Source: Burkholderiaceae bacterium (lineage in GTDB: Bacteria > Pseudomonadota > Gammaproteobacteria > Burkholderiales > Burkholderiaceae_F). From it: DNA of 64,000 bases. Position numbers and translations under genes: made by a program. This document shows, one piece after another, positions 1 to 7,557 of this stretch (positions are counted from its first letter, which is position 1; each line of letters starts with the position of its first letter). Where the stretch lies: contig JALHMQ010000006.1 of the NCBI GenBank assembly GCA_022843955.1, forward strand, positions 62,001 through 126,000. Direction: 5' to 3'. The notes below the pieces were generated by a model that did no database searches, was not told the DNA's origin, and saw nothing but the letters and a program-made list of their open reading frames with translations.

Positions 1-950
1 TCGTGCGCACCGTGGCACGACGCACAGGTCGCCATGTCGGCATAGCCGAGGTTGGTGACCTTGCCGTGATACGTCAGGTGGTAGCTCTCGACGTAATCGT
101 CATGGCAATTGCCGCACTGACCGATTGCCGCCACCTGCCAGTTGTCGGAGGCGGCGTCCTGAATGCCGTGCGCGCTATGGCAGTCGGTGCAGGTGGGCGC
201 GGTCTTGTCGCCACCCTGCTGCAACTGGCCGTGCTTGCCGCTGTTGTAGGTGACCAGCGCACGCTGATGGCAGCTGCCGCACATCGCCGGCTGGTTGGCA
301 TGCGACAGCTTGCTGCCCACCTCCTTCTTGCTCTGGATGCTGTGTGCGCCATGGCAGGTCGTGCAGGTCGGCGCCTGCGCCTTGAAGTCGCTGCCGTCAC
401 GTACCAGTCGTCCGTGAATGCTGTCGTGGAACGCGGCCTGCACGTTTCCGCCGGGCAGCTTGCGCTGTGCCACCACCTTGTCGTTGCCATGGCAACTGCC
501 GCAGGCGGCCTCCATGTTGACGTAGTTGGTCAGCGACTTCGGGTCATCCTTCGCCAGCATCTCGTGTGGCGAACCGTGGCAACCGACGCAGGTGGACGCC
601 GCTTTGTCGCCGTCCACCGGCTTTCCGTGGACCGTCTTCGTTACCTCGGCGACTTCGTCCTCGTGACAGCTGGCGCAATCGACCGGCTTGAGTTTCTTCG
701 GGTGATCCTTGCCGTCTGCCGTTTCAGCGTCGTCGTGACATTCGATGCACTGGCCTTTTTTGCCGCCGTGCACCGACATGCGGAACTTGGCTGGATCCGT
801 CAGCGCCATGTTTGGACCCGATTCCCGCTTGACCGTGGGGTCGGTGTGGCATTTGAGGCAGGCGTCGTTCGAGCCAGCGGCGATCACGACGGGCGCGGCA
901 CCGAGCAGGAGGAGGGCGATGAGCGTACGGAGTACGGGGCCAGAGTTCAT
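1..950 (-). CDS. Multihaem c-type cytochrome, at least 10 haems (3' end off the left edge)
   Basis: The visible 316 residues carry a signal peptide (hydrophobic LIALLLLGAAPVVIA, cleavage near residue 25) and ten CxxCH haem sites: CLKCH, CIECH, CASCH, CVGCH, CGSCH, CTTCH, CGSCH, CTDCH, CGNCH and CASCH. It is therefore exported and assembled with covalent haem in the periplasm, as an electron carrier. The last visible stretch (YHGKVTNLGYADMATCASCH) resembles long multihaem cytochromes that continue well beyond an MtrA/DmsE-sized protein, so the true haem count is probably higher. The ATG at 950 gives a conventional signal peptide; an in-frame ATG at 983 is also possible and neither has a strong ribosome site. 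An FNR-type site lies about 120 bases upstream, suggesting induction at low oxygen. The redox partner is unknown. Confidence 0.88.
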   Translation of the reverse strand, partial: MNSGPVLRTLIALLLLGAAPVVIAAGSNDACLKCHTDPTVKRESGPNMALTDPAKFRMSVHGGKKGQCIECHDDAETADGKDHPKKLKPVDCASCHEDEVAEVTKTVHGKPVDGDKAASTCVGCHGSPHEMLAKDDPKSLTNYVNMEAACGSCHGNDKVVAQRKLPGGNVQAAFHDSIHGRLVRDGSDFKAQAPTCTTCHGAHSIQSKKEVGSKLSHANQPAMCGSCHQRALVTYNSGKHGQLQQGGDKTAPTCTDCHSAHGIQDAASDNWQVAAIGQCGNCHDDYVESYHLTYHGKVTNLGYADMATCASCHGAH

Positions 951-1071
951 AGGAACCAGTGTTGCTGCGAAGCGCTGACTCATGTGGCGCCCACCACCGT
1001 GGGCGACGCCGGATCATGTTTCGATCGCACAGCGCGGGATCGCAAAGTGACACGCATCACGCTGGCCGCCG

Positions 1072-1085
1072 TTGATGCGGATCAA
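1072..1085 (-). promoter_or_regulatory. FNR/ANR-type binding site upstream of the multihaem cytochrome
   Basis: The sequence TTGATGCGGATCAA is an exact match to the TTGAT-N4-ATCAA consensus of FNR/ANR family oxygen sensors. It lies 122 bases before the start at 950 (89 before the alternative start at 983), compatible with activation of the cytochrome gene under oxygen limitation. That FNR binds here is inferred from the consensus only. Confidence 0.65.
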
Positions 1086-1152
1086 CGAGCCCTACCCCCT
1101 TCGAGTAAGTGCTCTCGGCGCGTGGTGGCGCGCGCAGTCCATGTCCAACGCC

Positions 1153-1169
1153 GTAACGCAGTCAGTTAC
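1153..1169. promoter_or_regulatory. GTAAC-N7-GTTAC inverted repeat
   Basis: A perfect inverted repeat, GTAAC-GCAGTCA-GTTAC, lies 67 bases upstream of the FNR-type site. An almost identical element (GTAAC-GGATTCA-GTTAC) lies upstream of hoxK, and two N7-spaced relatives lie upstream of hoxM. The spacing resembles dyad sites of dimeric activators, but I do not recognise the regulator. Confidence 0.45.
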
Positions 1170-1309
1170 ACGCAAACAGCGGTCATCGACGCGTCATGCC
1201 ACTGCGGCGGACGCGGTTTCGATGACGAAAACGGCCGCCTTCTGCGCGGCGCAACGCGAAGCCGCAGCTGAACCAAAGGCGCGGGACGACTGGGGTGAAC
1301 CCCAAAAGA

Positions 1310-1343
1310 AAAGCGGTCCGATGCTGCCGCATCGGACCGCTTT
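1310..1343 (-). terminator. Rho-independent terminator of bfr
   Basis: Perfect 14-base-pair stem (1310-1323 with 1330-1343) around a six-base loop. On the minus strand it is followed by a T-rich run (TTTTCTTTT including the stem end). It begins 20 bases after the bfr stop codon. Confidence 0.85.
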
Positions 1344-1362
1344 GTCGCGCGCGGCGCGCAAC

Positions 1363-1839
1363 TCAGTCGTGACCGTCCATTTGCGACTGCAGATAGTTTT
1401 GCAGACCAATTTGATCGATCAGGCCGAGTTGGGTCTCCAGATAGTCGATGTGCTCCTCGGTGTCGTCGAGGATGTCGACCAGCAGATCGCGCGACACATA
1501 GTCCTGCACGCTTTCGCACTGGGCCACACCGGCTTTGATGACGGCCTGTGCGCTCGTTTCGAGCTGCAGGTCGCTCTTGAGGACCTCCGGCACGTCGGTG
1601 CCGATGCCGAGTCGGCCGAGGTCCTGCAGGTTGGGCAGCCCGTCGAGCATGAGGATGCGCTCGATCAGCTTGTCGGCATGCTTCATCTCGCCGATCGACT
1701 CTTCGTACTCGTGCTTGCCCAGTCGCCCGAACCCCCAGTGGCGCAGCATGCGCGAGTGCAGGAAGTACTGGTTGATCGCCGTGAGCTCGTTCTTGAGCTG
1801 CGCATTGAGGTGCGCGATGACTGTCTTGTCGCCTTGCAT
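1363..1839 (-). CDS. bfr: Bacterioferritin
   Basis: A 158-residue protein matching the usual bacterioferritin length. It forms a 24-subunit, haem-containing iron storage shell that oxidises Fe2+ at a di-iron site. The ferroxidase ligands of the family are visible: [10 protein letters not shown] near the start, [13 protein letters not shown] (ExxH) around residue 50, and the C-terminal [10 protein letters not shown]. The ATG at 1839 is preceded by GGAG at good spacing; the frame is open for ten more codons upstream but those are less likely. It lies just downstream of bfd on the same strand, the common iron storage and release pair. A strong terminator follows. Confidence 0.95.
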   Translation of the reverse strand: MQGDKTVIAHLNAQLKNELTAINQYFLHSRMLRHWGFGRLGKHEYEESIGEMKHADKLIERILMLDGLPNLQDLGRLGIGTDVPEVLKSDLQLETSAQAVIKAGVAQCESVQDYVSRDLLVDILDDTEEHIDYLETQLGLIDQIGLQNYLQSQMDGHD

Positions 1840-1897
1840 CAGGACTCCGTGGTAGGGATGCCGCGCCACGCGCGCAGCGGCAGCTTGATTGTGCCCT

Positions 1898-2107
1898 CTA
1901 CGCGGTGGCGGCCTGGCGCATCTGTGCGAAGGCGCATCCCTGGCCGCATCCTGCCTCGATCAACACCTGCTGGGCAGCCTCGCGGCAGCACCCGCAACCG
2001 GTGCCGACACCGAGTGCCATCGCCAGTTTGTCCAGCGTGTCGGCACCGGCCGCAGCAGCGTTGCGGACGTCGCGATCGGTCACAGCGGCACAGATACAAA
2101 CGTACAT
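1898..2107 (-). CDS. bfd: Bacterioferritin-associated ferredoxin (Bfd)
   Basis: A 69-residue protein with the Bfd-type [2Fe-2S] cysteine set: C4, C6, C38 and C41 (MYVCIC and GTGCGCC), the same positions as in E. coli Bfd. Bfd docks on bacterioferritin and passes electrons to the stored ferric core so that iron is released when cells are starved. The ATG at 2107 has AGGAG eight bases upstream. The gene ends 58 bases before bfr. A Fur-like sequence about 95 bases upstream fits the iron-starvation induction typical of bfd. The alanine-rich tail after residue 50 is longer than in E. coli and not obviously functional. Confidence 0.93.
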   Translation of the reverse strand: MYVCICAAVTDRDVRNAAAAGADTLDKLAMALGVGTGCGCCREAAQQVLIEAGCGQGCAFAQMRQAATA

Positions 2108-2199
2108 GGCGGGTCTCCTGAACTGCTTGCGGCTGTCTGCCCTTGCACCAGCAAAGGCACTATGTCGCCACGCTGTTGGCTGACATTTGCTCAGTATCA

Positions 2200-2219
2200 A
2201 ACGAGAATCAATCGTAAAT
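2200..2219 (-). promoter_or_regulatory. Candidate Fur box upstream of bfd
   Basis: Compared with the Fur-type operator AATGAGAATnATTCTCATT, the stretch AACGAGAATCAATCGTAAAT agrees at most positions, and its left half (GAGAAT) is intact. It lies in the divergent region between bfd and the phosphodiesterase gene. The call rests on sequence similarity only. Confidence 0.4.
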
Positions 2220-2369
2220 GAAAACAGCTCTCAACCGTCCTTTGGTCGCGAAGTTCCACTCGTCCAGACAAGGTCTTTGCTCGCCTCGCCCGCCGCGGAC
2301 CGCAGGGCATTGACACGGGCTTCCGCTACGCTGCCGGCTGCCTCCGACCTACCGCCCGCATCCCTGCCG

Positions 2370-3161
2370 ATGCTCCTCTGCCAGATCACCGATCCGCACA
2401 TCGTTCGCGACGGCACGCTCGCTTACGGCAAGGTCGACACGGCCGGGATGCTTGAGCGCTGCGTGCGCCAGATCCGCGCCATGTCGCGCGTTCCCGACCT
2501 GGTGGTGGTGACGGGTGACCTCACCGATCACGGCGAAGCCGACGAGTACGCCAAGCTCGCCGAGCTGCTGGTCCCCTTGTCGATGCCGGTGTATCTGGCG
2601 GCCGGCAATCACGACGACCGTGCCGCTCTCCAGGCCGCCTTTCCTCAATGGCCGCACCTGTGCGGCGCAGACGGCTTCGTGCAGTACGTGGTGGACGATT
2701 TCGCGGTCCGACTGGTGGTCCTCGACACGGTGATCCCCGGCCAGCCCGGCGGCGAGCTGTGCGACAAGCGGTTGCGCTGGCTCGATCGCACGCTGGCGTC
2801 ATCAGCGCGGCCGACCATCGTCGCGCAGCATCACCCGCCGATGACCACCGGCATGTCGGTGATGGACCGGATGACGCTCGCCAATCCGGCGCAGGAAGCG
2901 GCGGTGATCGCGCGTCACCCGCAGGTGGAACGGGTCATCTGCGGTCACTACCACCGGCCGGTGGTGGCGCGCTTCGCCGGCACCGTGGCATCCATCTGCC
3001 CCAGCACCGCGCAGCAACTCGGACTCGATCTCGCGGTCGATGCCGACATCCGCATCACCTATGAGCCGCCCGCCTACCAACTGCATCTGTGGAACGGCGT
3101 GCAGCTTGTCAGCCACACCGCGGTGATCGGCGACTACCCGACCTGGAGCATGCGCGGCTAG
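2370..3161 (+). CDS. CpdA-like metallophosphoesterase (class III cyclic nucleotide phosphodiesterase type)
   Basis: A 263-residue calcineurin-type metallophosphoesterase with every metal-binding block: DPH near residue 8, GDLTDHG, GNHD, the AQHHPP histidine and the GHYH motif near the C-terminus. This block pattern and length match CpdA-type enzymes, which hydrolyse cAMP or related cyclic nucleotides in the cytoplasm; relatives act on other phosphodiesters, so the substrate is inferred. The frame is open upstream to 2187, but homology begins at MLLCQITDPH and I use the ATG at 2370, which lacks a clear ribosome site. The next two genes on the same strand carry cyclic-nucleotide-binding domains, which supports a cyclic-nucleotide role. 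Confidence 0.85.
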   Translation: MLLCQITDPHIVRDGTLAYGKVDTAGMLERCVRQIRAMSRVPDLVVVTGDLTDHGEADEYAKLAELLVPLSMPVYLAAGNHDDRAALQAAFPQWPHLCGADGFVQYVVDDFAVRLVVLDTVIPGQPGGELCDKRLRWLDRTLASSARPTIVAQHHPPMTTGMSVMDRMTLANPAQEAAVIARHPQVERVICGHYHRPVVARFAGTVASICPSTAQQLGLDLAVDADIRITYEPPAYQLHLWNGVQLVSHTAVIGDYPTWSMRG

Positions 3162-3349
3162 ATCGGCGTGGCGCCGGCGTGCAGCGCGGCGTCGACGCCC
3201 TTCGATGTTCTGGCACGTCGGCGACCCGGCTTGGTATCGTCGCCGCCTTGCGTGCAGCCGGCGCACCGGATCCCAGTCAACAAGCAGCACAGGAGCGCCT
3301 TGACTCGCCTGTCGTCCATTGCCCTTGATCGCTGCGCCGGGTCGCCACC

Positions 3350-5632
3350 TTGAGCGCGATCGTCACGCCTGCCTCCTGGTGGCGCTCACTGCGACAGCCG
3401 CGTGGCCTGGCCCGCGGCGACATCGCCGGCGCACTCACTGCCGCCCTCGTGCTGCCCGCGATCGAAGGCAGCTATGGCTTGATCGCCTTCGCGCCGCTCG
3501 GCCCCGACAGCGCTCAGCTCGGATTCCTGCTCGGCGCGCTAACGGCCGCCGTCGCCACCGCCGCGTCGATGCTCGCCGGCGGCCGCGGCCCGTTGCTGAG
3601 CGGCTCCAGCGCCGCGCTGGCCCTGCTGCTTGCCTCGCTGGTCGGCTGGCTGCTTGCCGAACCGCGGCTGCTGGGCGCCGATGGACGCCCTTTCCTGCCG
3701 TTGCTGCTCGCCTTCACCGGATTCGGCCTGGTGCTGGCCGGCATGCTGCAGATCCTGCTCGCGCGGCTGCGCCTGAGCGGCCTGGTGCGCTACGTGCCCT
3801 ACCCGGTCCACGCCGGCTACATGAACGGCGTCGCCGTGCTGATGATCGCGGTGATCCTGCCGCACGCGCTCGGCACGCCGACCGGACAACCCCTGGCGTG
3901 GAGCACCGTCCATCCGCTCGCGCTGCTGGTGGCGCTGGTGTCGCTTGGCACTGCACTGTGGGCGACCTTGGCCGCGCCAGCGTGGACGCGGCGGATTCCA
4001 CCGTACCTGACGGGCTTGCTGGCCGGCACCCTGCTTCACCACCTGCTGGCCGCGACCCCCGCCGCGCGCGCGCTCGGCCCCCTGTTCGACCCGCCATCGT
4101 TCCAGTGGCCAGCGCTCAACACGATGGCGCCGCTGCTGGACCAGTTCAGCACCGGACTCGTCGCCGACCTGATCGGGCCGTTGCTCGTGTTTGCCGCGTT
4201 GGTGGCGATGATGTCGACCCTGCAAACGGCGCTGTCGGCATCGACCATCGACGAGCTGACCCGCACGCGGCGCGACGGCGAGCGCGAACTGCTGGCACAA
4301 GGTGTGGCCAACGTGGCGGTCGGCGTGATTGGCGCCCTGCCCAGCGCCGGCTCGACGATGCGCACCAAGATCAACATCGATGCCGGCGGCTCCTCCAGCG
4401 CGTCGCGGCTCGTGTTCGGGCTCGCCCTGCTGTTCGCGCTGGCGTTCGGCCTGCACCTGATGAAGCTCGTGCCGATGGCAGCGATCGCCGGCGTCTTCGT
4501 CGCGGTCGCTTTCTCGCTGGTCGACGATTGGACCCGTCGCGCAACCGGGGTGATGTGGCGCCAGACGCTCAAGTGGCGGGTACCGATCTCGCTCGGACAG
4601 AGCTACGCGGTGATGCTGCTGGTGGCCGCCGTCACGGTGTTCCTGTCACTGGCGCTGGCGATCGCCATCGGCACGCTGGTGGCGATGGTGCTGTTCATCC
4701 GCAGCAACTGCAAGCAGCCGATCCGCCGCGTGGTCCATGCCGACCAACGCTCGTCGCGCAAGGTGCGACCGGCGAGCCAGGCGCAGCTGCTGCGCACCCA
4801 TGGCCGGCGCATCGCCTTGGTCGAGCTCGATGGCGCGTTGTTCTTCGGCACCGCCGAGAAGGCCGATGAACAGATCGAGCGCGAGGCGCACAACGCCGAG
4901 TTCATCGTGCTCGATTTCCATCGCGTCTCCGAAGTCGATGCCAGTGGTGCACGGGTGCTGCTGCAGGCCGCCGACCGTGTGCTGCACGCCGGCAAGCATC
5001 TGCTGCTGGCCGGCCTGCCGGAGCGCGACGCGCGCACGCACAGCATTCGCGACATGGACGTCCACGGCCGCCTGCGCGATGCACAGTTCTTCGCCGACGC
5101 CGATTCCGCCCTCGAACACGCCGAGGACCAGTTGCTGGCGACCCTGGCACCCGACGACAGCGGCGACGCGCCGCTGACGCTCGACCGCACCCTGCTTGGC
5201 GCCGGCCTCACGCACGACGAGGTCACCTTGCTCGCCTCGCTGATGACCGAGCGCCAGGTGCCGCGCGGCGAGCTGGTGTTTCGCAGCGGCGACCCGGGTG
5301 ATGCGATGTTCGTCTCGCTGGCGGGCCAGATCGGCATCTGGCTACCCGCCACTGAAACCGGGCCGACGACCGGGCGCGCTCGGCGGATGGTCTCCTACGC
5401 TCCCGGCGTGGTGTTCGGTGAGATCGGCCTGCTCGAAGGCCGCGCCCGCTCGGCCGACGCCATCGCCGAAGACGATGCGGTCGTGCTCGAACTGTCGCGC
5501 ACGAACTTCGAAAGACTGGCTGCCGAGCACCCGGTGCTGCTGGGCAAGCTGTTGCTCAGCATGGGACTGCTGCTGTCGTCGCGGGTACGGGCGTTGACCG
5601 ACGAACTGCGCGCCGAGCAGGGTGCGGGCTGA
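3350..5632 (+). CDS. SulP-family anion transporter with STAS and cyclic-nucleotide-binding domains
   Basis: A 760-residue membrane protein. Residues 1 to about 460 form the hydrophobic SulP transporter core, which moves sulfate, bicarbonate or related anions by symport or exchange. A STAS domain follows (about 478-585, with LDFHRVSEVDASGARVLL). Residues 615-750 form a CAP_ED cyclic-nucleotide-binding domain (SGDPGDAMF, then GVVFGEIGLLEGRARSADA, which has the FGE/RSA phosphate-cassette pattern). Binding of cAMP or cGMP would therefore gate transport; this is inferred. The start is a TTG, as no ATG or GTG lies nearby in frame after the upstream stop, so the exact N-terminus is uncertain. The next gene begins about 20 bases downstream and also has a cNMP domain. 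Confidence 0.9.
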   Translation: MSAIVTPASWWRSLRQPRGLARGDIAGALTAALVLPAIEGSYGLIAFAPLGPDSAQLGFLLGALTAAVATAASMLAGGRGPLLSGSSAALALLLASLVGWLLAEPRLLGADGRPFLPLLLAFTGFGLVLAGMLQILLARLRLSGLVRYVPYPVHAGYMNGVAVLMIAVILPHALGTPTGQPLAWSTVHPLALLVALVSLGTALWATLAAPAWTRRIPPYLTGLLAGTLLHHLLAATPAARALGPLFDPPSFQWPALNTMAPLLDQFSTGLVADLIGPLLVFAALVAMMSTLQTALSASTIDELTRTRRDGERELLAQGVANVAVGVIGALPSAGSTMRTKINIDAGGSSSASRLVFGLALLFALAFGLHLMKLVPMAAIAGVFVAVAFSLVDDWTRRATGVMWRQTLKWRVPISLGQSYAVMLLVAAVTVFLSLALAIAIGTLVAMVLFIRSNCKQPIRRVVHADQRSSRKVRPASQAQLLRTHGRRIALVELDGALFFGTAEKADEQIEREAHNAEFIVLDFHRVSEVDASGARVLLQAADRVLHAGKHLLLAGLPERDARTHSIRDMDVHGRLRDAQFFADADSALEHAEDQLLATLAPDDSGDAPLTLDRTLLGAGLTHDEVTLLASLMTERQVPRGELVFRSGDPGDAMFVSLAGQIGIWLPATETGPTTGRARRMVSYAPGVVFGEIGLLEGRARSADAIAEDDAVVLELSRTNFERLAAEHPVLLGKLLLSMGLLLSSRVRALTDELRAEQGAG

Positions 5633-5654
5633 CCTCACTGACCTCCATCGACCC

Positions 5655-7526
5655 ATGAACAGCGAATCACCGACTGAGCACCCCCATCGCGACCACCTGC
5701 TGTCGCAACACATCACCGCCCTGATCGGCGCGCCGCAGCCGGCCACGCTGGCGTTCCTGCGCGAGCATTTGCGCTGGGTCGACCTGGGGGCCGGACAGAC
5801 GCTGATGGCGCAAGACGAGCCGGGCGATGCCGCCTACCTGCTGGTGAGTGGCCGCCTGCGCGCCTACGTGCGCGACGACGCCGGCGTCAATCGGCTGGTC
5901 CGCGAGATGTCGCGCGGCGAGGTGATCGGCGAGATGAGCATGTACACCGGCCGGCCGCGTTCGGCCACGGTGGTCGCGGTGCGCGACTCGGTGCTGGTGC
6001 GCCTGGACCGCGCGCAGTTCGCCGCGCTGCTGGCCACCAGCCCCGAGATCTCGATCACCTTCACCAGCCAGATCATTCGTCGCCTGCAGACGCAGCATCA
6101 GCGTCGACCGGTGGCGGCGCCGGTCACGCTGGCGCTGCTGCCGATCAGCACGGGCGTGGACCTCGCCGATTTCTCCAGCAAGCTGGCGGCCCAGCTGGCG
6201 AAGTTCGGCCGGGTCTGCAGCATCAACGCCGCCGCGATGGACCAGCGCCTGGGGGTACCGGGCGCTGCCAGCCGCGACGACAGCGAGGTCGACCGCCGCA
6301 TCGCGCTCTTGCTGGACGACCTCGAAGCGCAGCACGACTTCGTGCTGCTGCTGGCCGACGACGCAGCGACGGCTTGGACCCGCCGCTGCATTCGCCATGG
6401 CGACGAACTGCTGCTGCTGGCCGACGCCACCCAGCAGCCGGTGGTGCATGCGATCGAGCAGCGCTGCCTGACCGCGCAAGCGATCCCCGGCGAAGCGGCC
6501 GAGATCCTCGTGCTGCTGCAGCCGGCCGACGCCGCCGCGCCGCGCGGCACCCGCGCCTGGCTGGCGCGGCGACCCGTCACCGACCACGTGCACGTGCGGC
6601 AGTCGCGCGACGCCGACATGGCCCGCCTGGCGCGCCTGCTCAGCCGCAACGCAGTCGGCCTGGTGTTGGGCGGTGGCGGCGCACGCGGCTTCGCCCATCT
6701 GGGCGTGTGGCGCGCATTGAAGGCGCGCGGCATCGAGATCGACTGCGTCGGCGGCACCAGCATCGGCGCGGTGATGGCCGCAGTGATCGCGGCCGATGTG
6801 CCGATCGAGCGCGCCATCAGCGTTGCCCGCGCCGCCTTCAAGCGCAATCCCACCGGCGACTTCAACCTGCTGCCCCTGGTGTCACTGATCAAAGGGCGCC
6901 GCGCGCGCCACGCGGTCGAGTCGGCCGTGTACGAGCTGATCGGCACCGGCGCCGGCATCGAAGACCTGTGGAAGAACTACTTCTGCGTTGCCAGCAACTA
7001 CTCGCAGGCGCGCGAGCAGCGCCTCGACCAGGGCGACTTGGCCCAGGCCCTGCGCGCAAGCATCGCGATTCCCGGCGCGCTGCCGCCGGTGGTGCGTGAC
7101 GGCGACCTGCTGTGTGACGGTGGCACCTTCAACAACTTCCCGGTCGACCTGATGCGGCAGATGCGCGGCGTCGGCCGCGTGATCGGCGTGGATCTGGGCA
7201 TGCGCAGCGCGCGCCGCATCGAGTTCGACGAGGTGCCGGGCAGCTGGGCGCTGCTGCGCGATCGACTGCGCCCGCGCAGCCAGCGCCGCTACCGGCTGCC
7301 GTCGCTCACCTCGTACCTGATGAACATCACGATCCTGTACAGCATCTCGCGCCAGAGCGAGGCGCGCGCGCTCGCCGACCTGTACTTCAATCCGCCGCTG
7401 TTCAAGGTGGGCCTGCTGCAGTGGAACCGCTTCGAGGACATCCTGCGGCAGGGCGAGCGACACGCGACCGAGGTGCTCGACGCCCTGTCGTCCGAGCAGC
7501 GGCGCGCCTTCGGGCTGGCCGGCTGA
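5655..7526 (+). CDS. Patatin-like (NTE-type) phospholipase/esterase with N-terminal cyclic-nucleotide-binding domain
   Basis: A 623-residue protein. Residues about 25-150 form a cNMP-binding domain (EVIGEMSMYTGRPRSATV carries the phosphate-binding cassette). Residues about 335-530 form a patatin domain with the oxyanion loop GGGGARG, the nucleophile elbow GTSIG and the catalytic DGG; together they give the Ser-Asp dyad of neuropathy-target-esterase-like lipid hydrolases. The middle part (150-330) is less conserved. It would cleave phospholipid or lysophospholipid acyl chains at the membrane under nucleotide control. A GTG at 5622 that overlaps the upstream stop is an alternative start. The SulP gene ends 22 bases before this start, so the two are probably co-transcribed. 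A GC-rich hairpin follows. Confidence 0.9.
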   Translation: MNSESPTEHPHRDHLLSQHITALIGAPQPATLAFLREHLRWVDLGAGQTLMAQDEPGDAAYLLVSGRLRAYVRDDAGVNRLVREMSRGEVIGEMSMYTGRPRSATVVAVRDSVLVRLDRAQFAALLATSPEISITFTSQIIRRLQTQHQRRPVAAPVTLALLPISTGVDLADFSSKLAAQLAKFGRVCSINAAAMDQRLGVPGAASRDDSEVDRRIALLLDDLEAQHDFVLLLADDAATAWTRRCIRHGDELLLLADATQQPVVHAIEQRCLTAQAIPGEAAEILVLLQPADAAAPRGTRAWLARRPVTDHVHVRQSRDADMARLARLLSRNAVGLVLGGGGARGFAHLGVWRALKARGIEIDCVGGTSIGAVMAAVIAADVPIERAISVARAAFKRNPTGDFNLLPLVSLIKGRRARHAVESAVYELIGTGAGIEDLWKNYFCVASNYSQAREQRLDQGDLAQALRASIAIPGALPPVVRDGDLLCDGGTFNNFPVDLMRQMRGVGRVIGVDLGMRSARRIEFDEVPGSWALLRDRLRPRSQRRYRLPSLTSYLMNITILYSISRQSEARALADLYFNPPLFKVGLLQWNRFEDILRQGERHATEVLDALSSEQRRAFGLAG

Positions 7527-7529
7527 GAC

Positions 7530-7552
7530 CTGCGGCCCGCCGACGGCCGCAG
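7530..7552. terminator. Hairpin between convergent genes
   Basis: CTGCGGCC pairs with GGCCGCAG across a seven-base loop in the 31-base gap between the convergent patatin and CNNM genes. There is no T-run on either side, so it is terminator-like but weak. Confidence 0.35.
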
Positions 7553-7557
7553 CGCGC

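Larger units (their letters stand above)
951..1362. other. Intergenic region between the multihaem cytochrome and bfr
   Basis: This 412-base stretch contains no convincing gene. It holds the FNR-type site at 1072-1085, a weaker FNR-like match at 1047-1060, the GTAAC-N7-GTTAC element at 1153-1169 and the bfr terminator at 1310-1343. The open frames that cross it are antisense shadows of the cytochrome. Confidence 0.6.

Noticed and set aside
3089-3328. Open frame crossing the end of the phosphodiesterase gene into the gap before the SulP gene
   Set aside because: No motif, poor composition and overlap with a real gene.
5622-5654. GTG start of the patatin gene overlapping the SulP stop
   Set aside because: Possible as a coupled start, but the ATG at 5655 gives a conventional N-terminus; kept as an alternative only.
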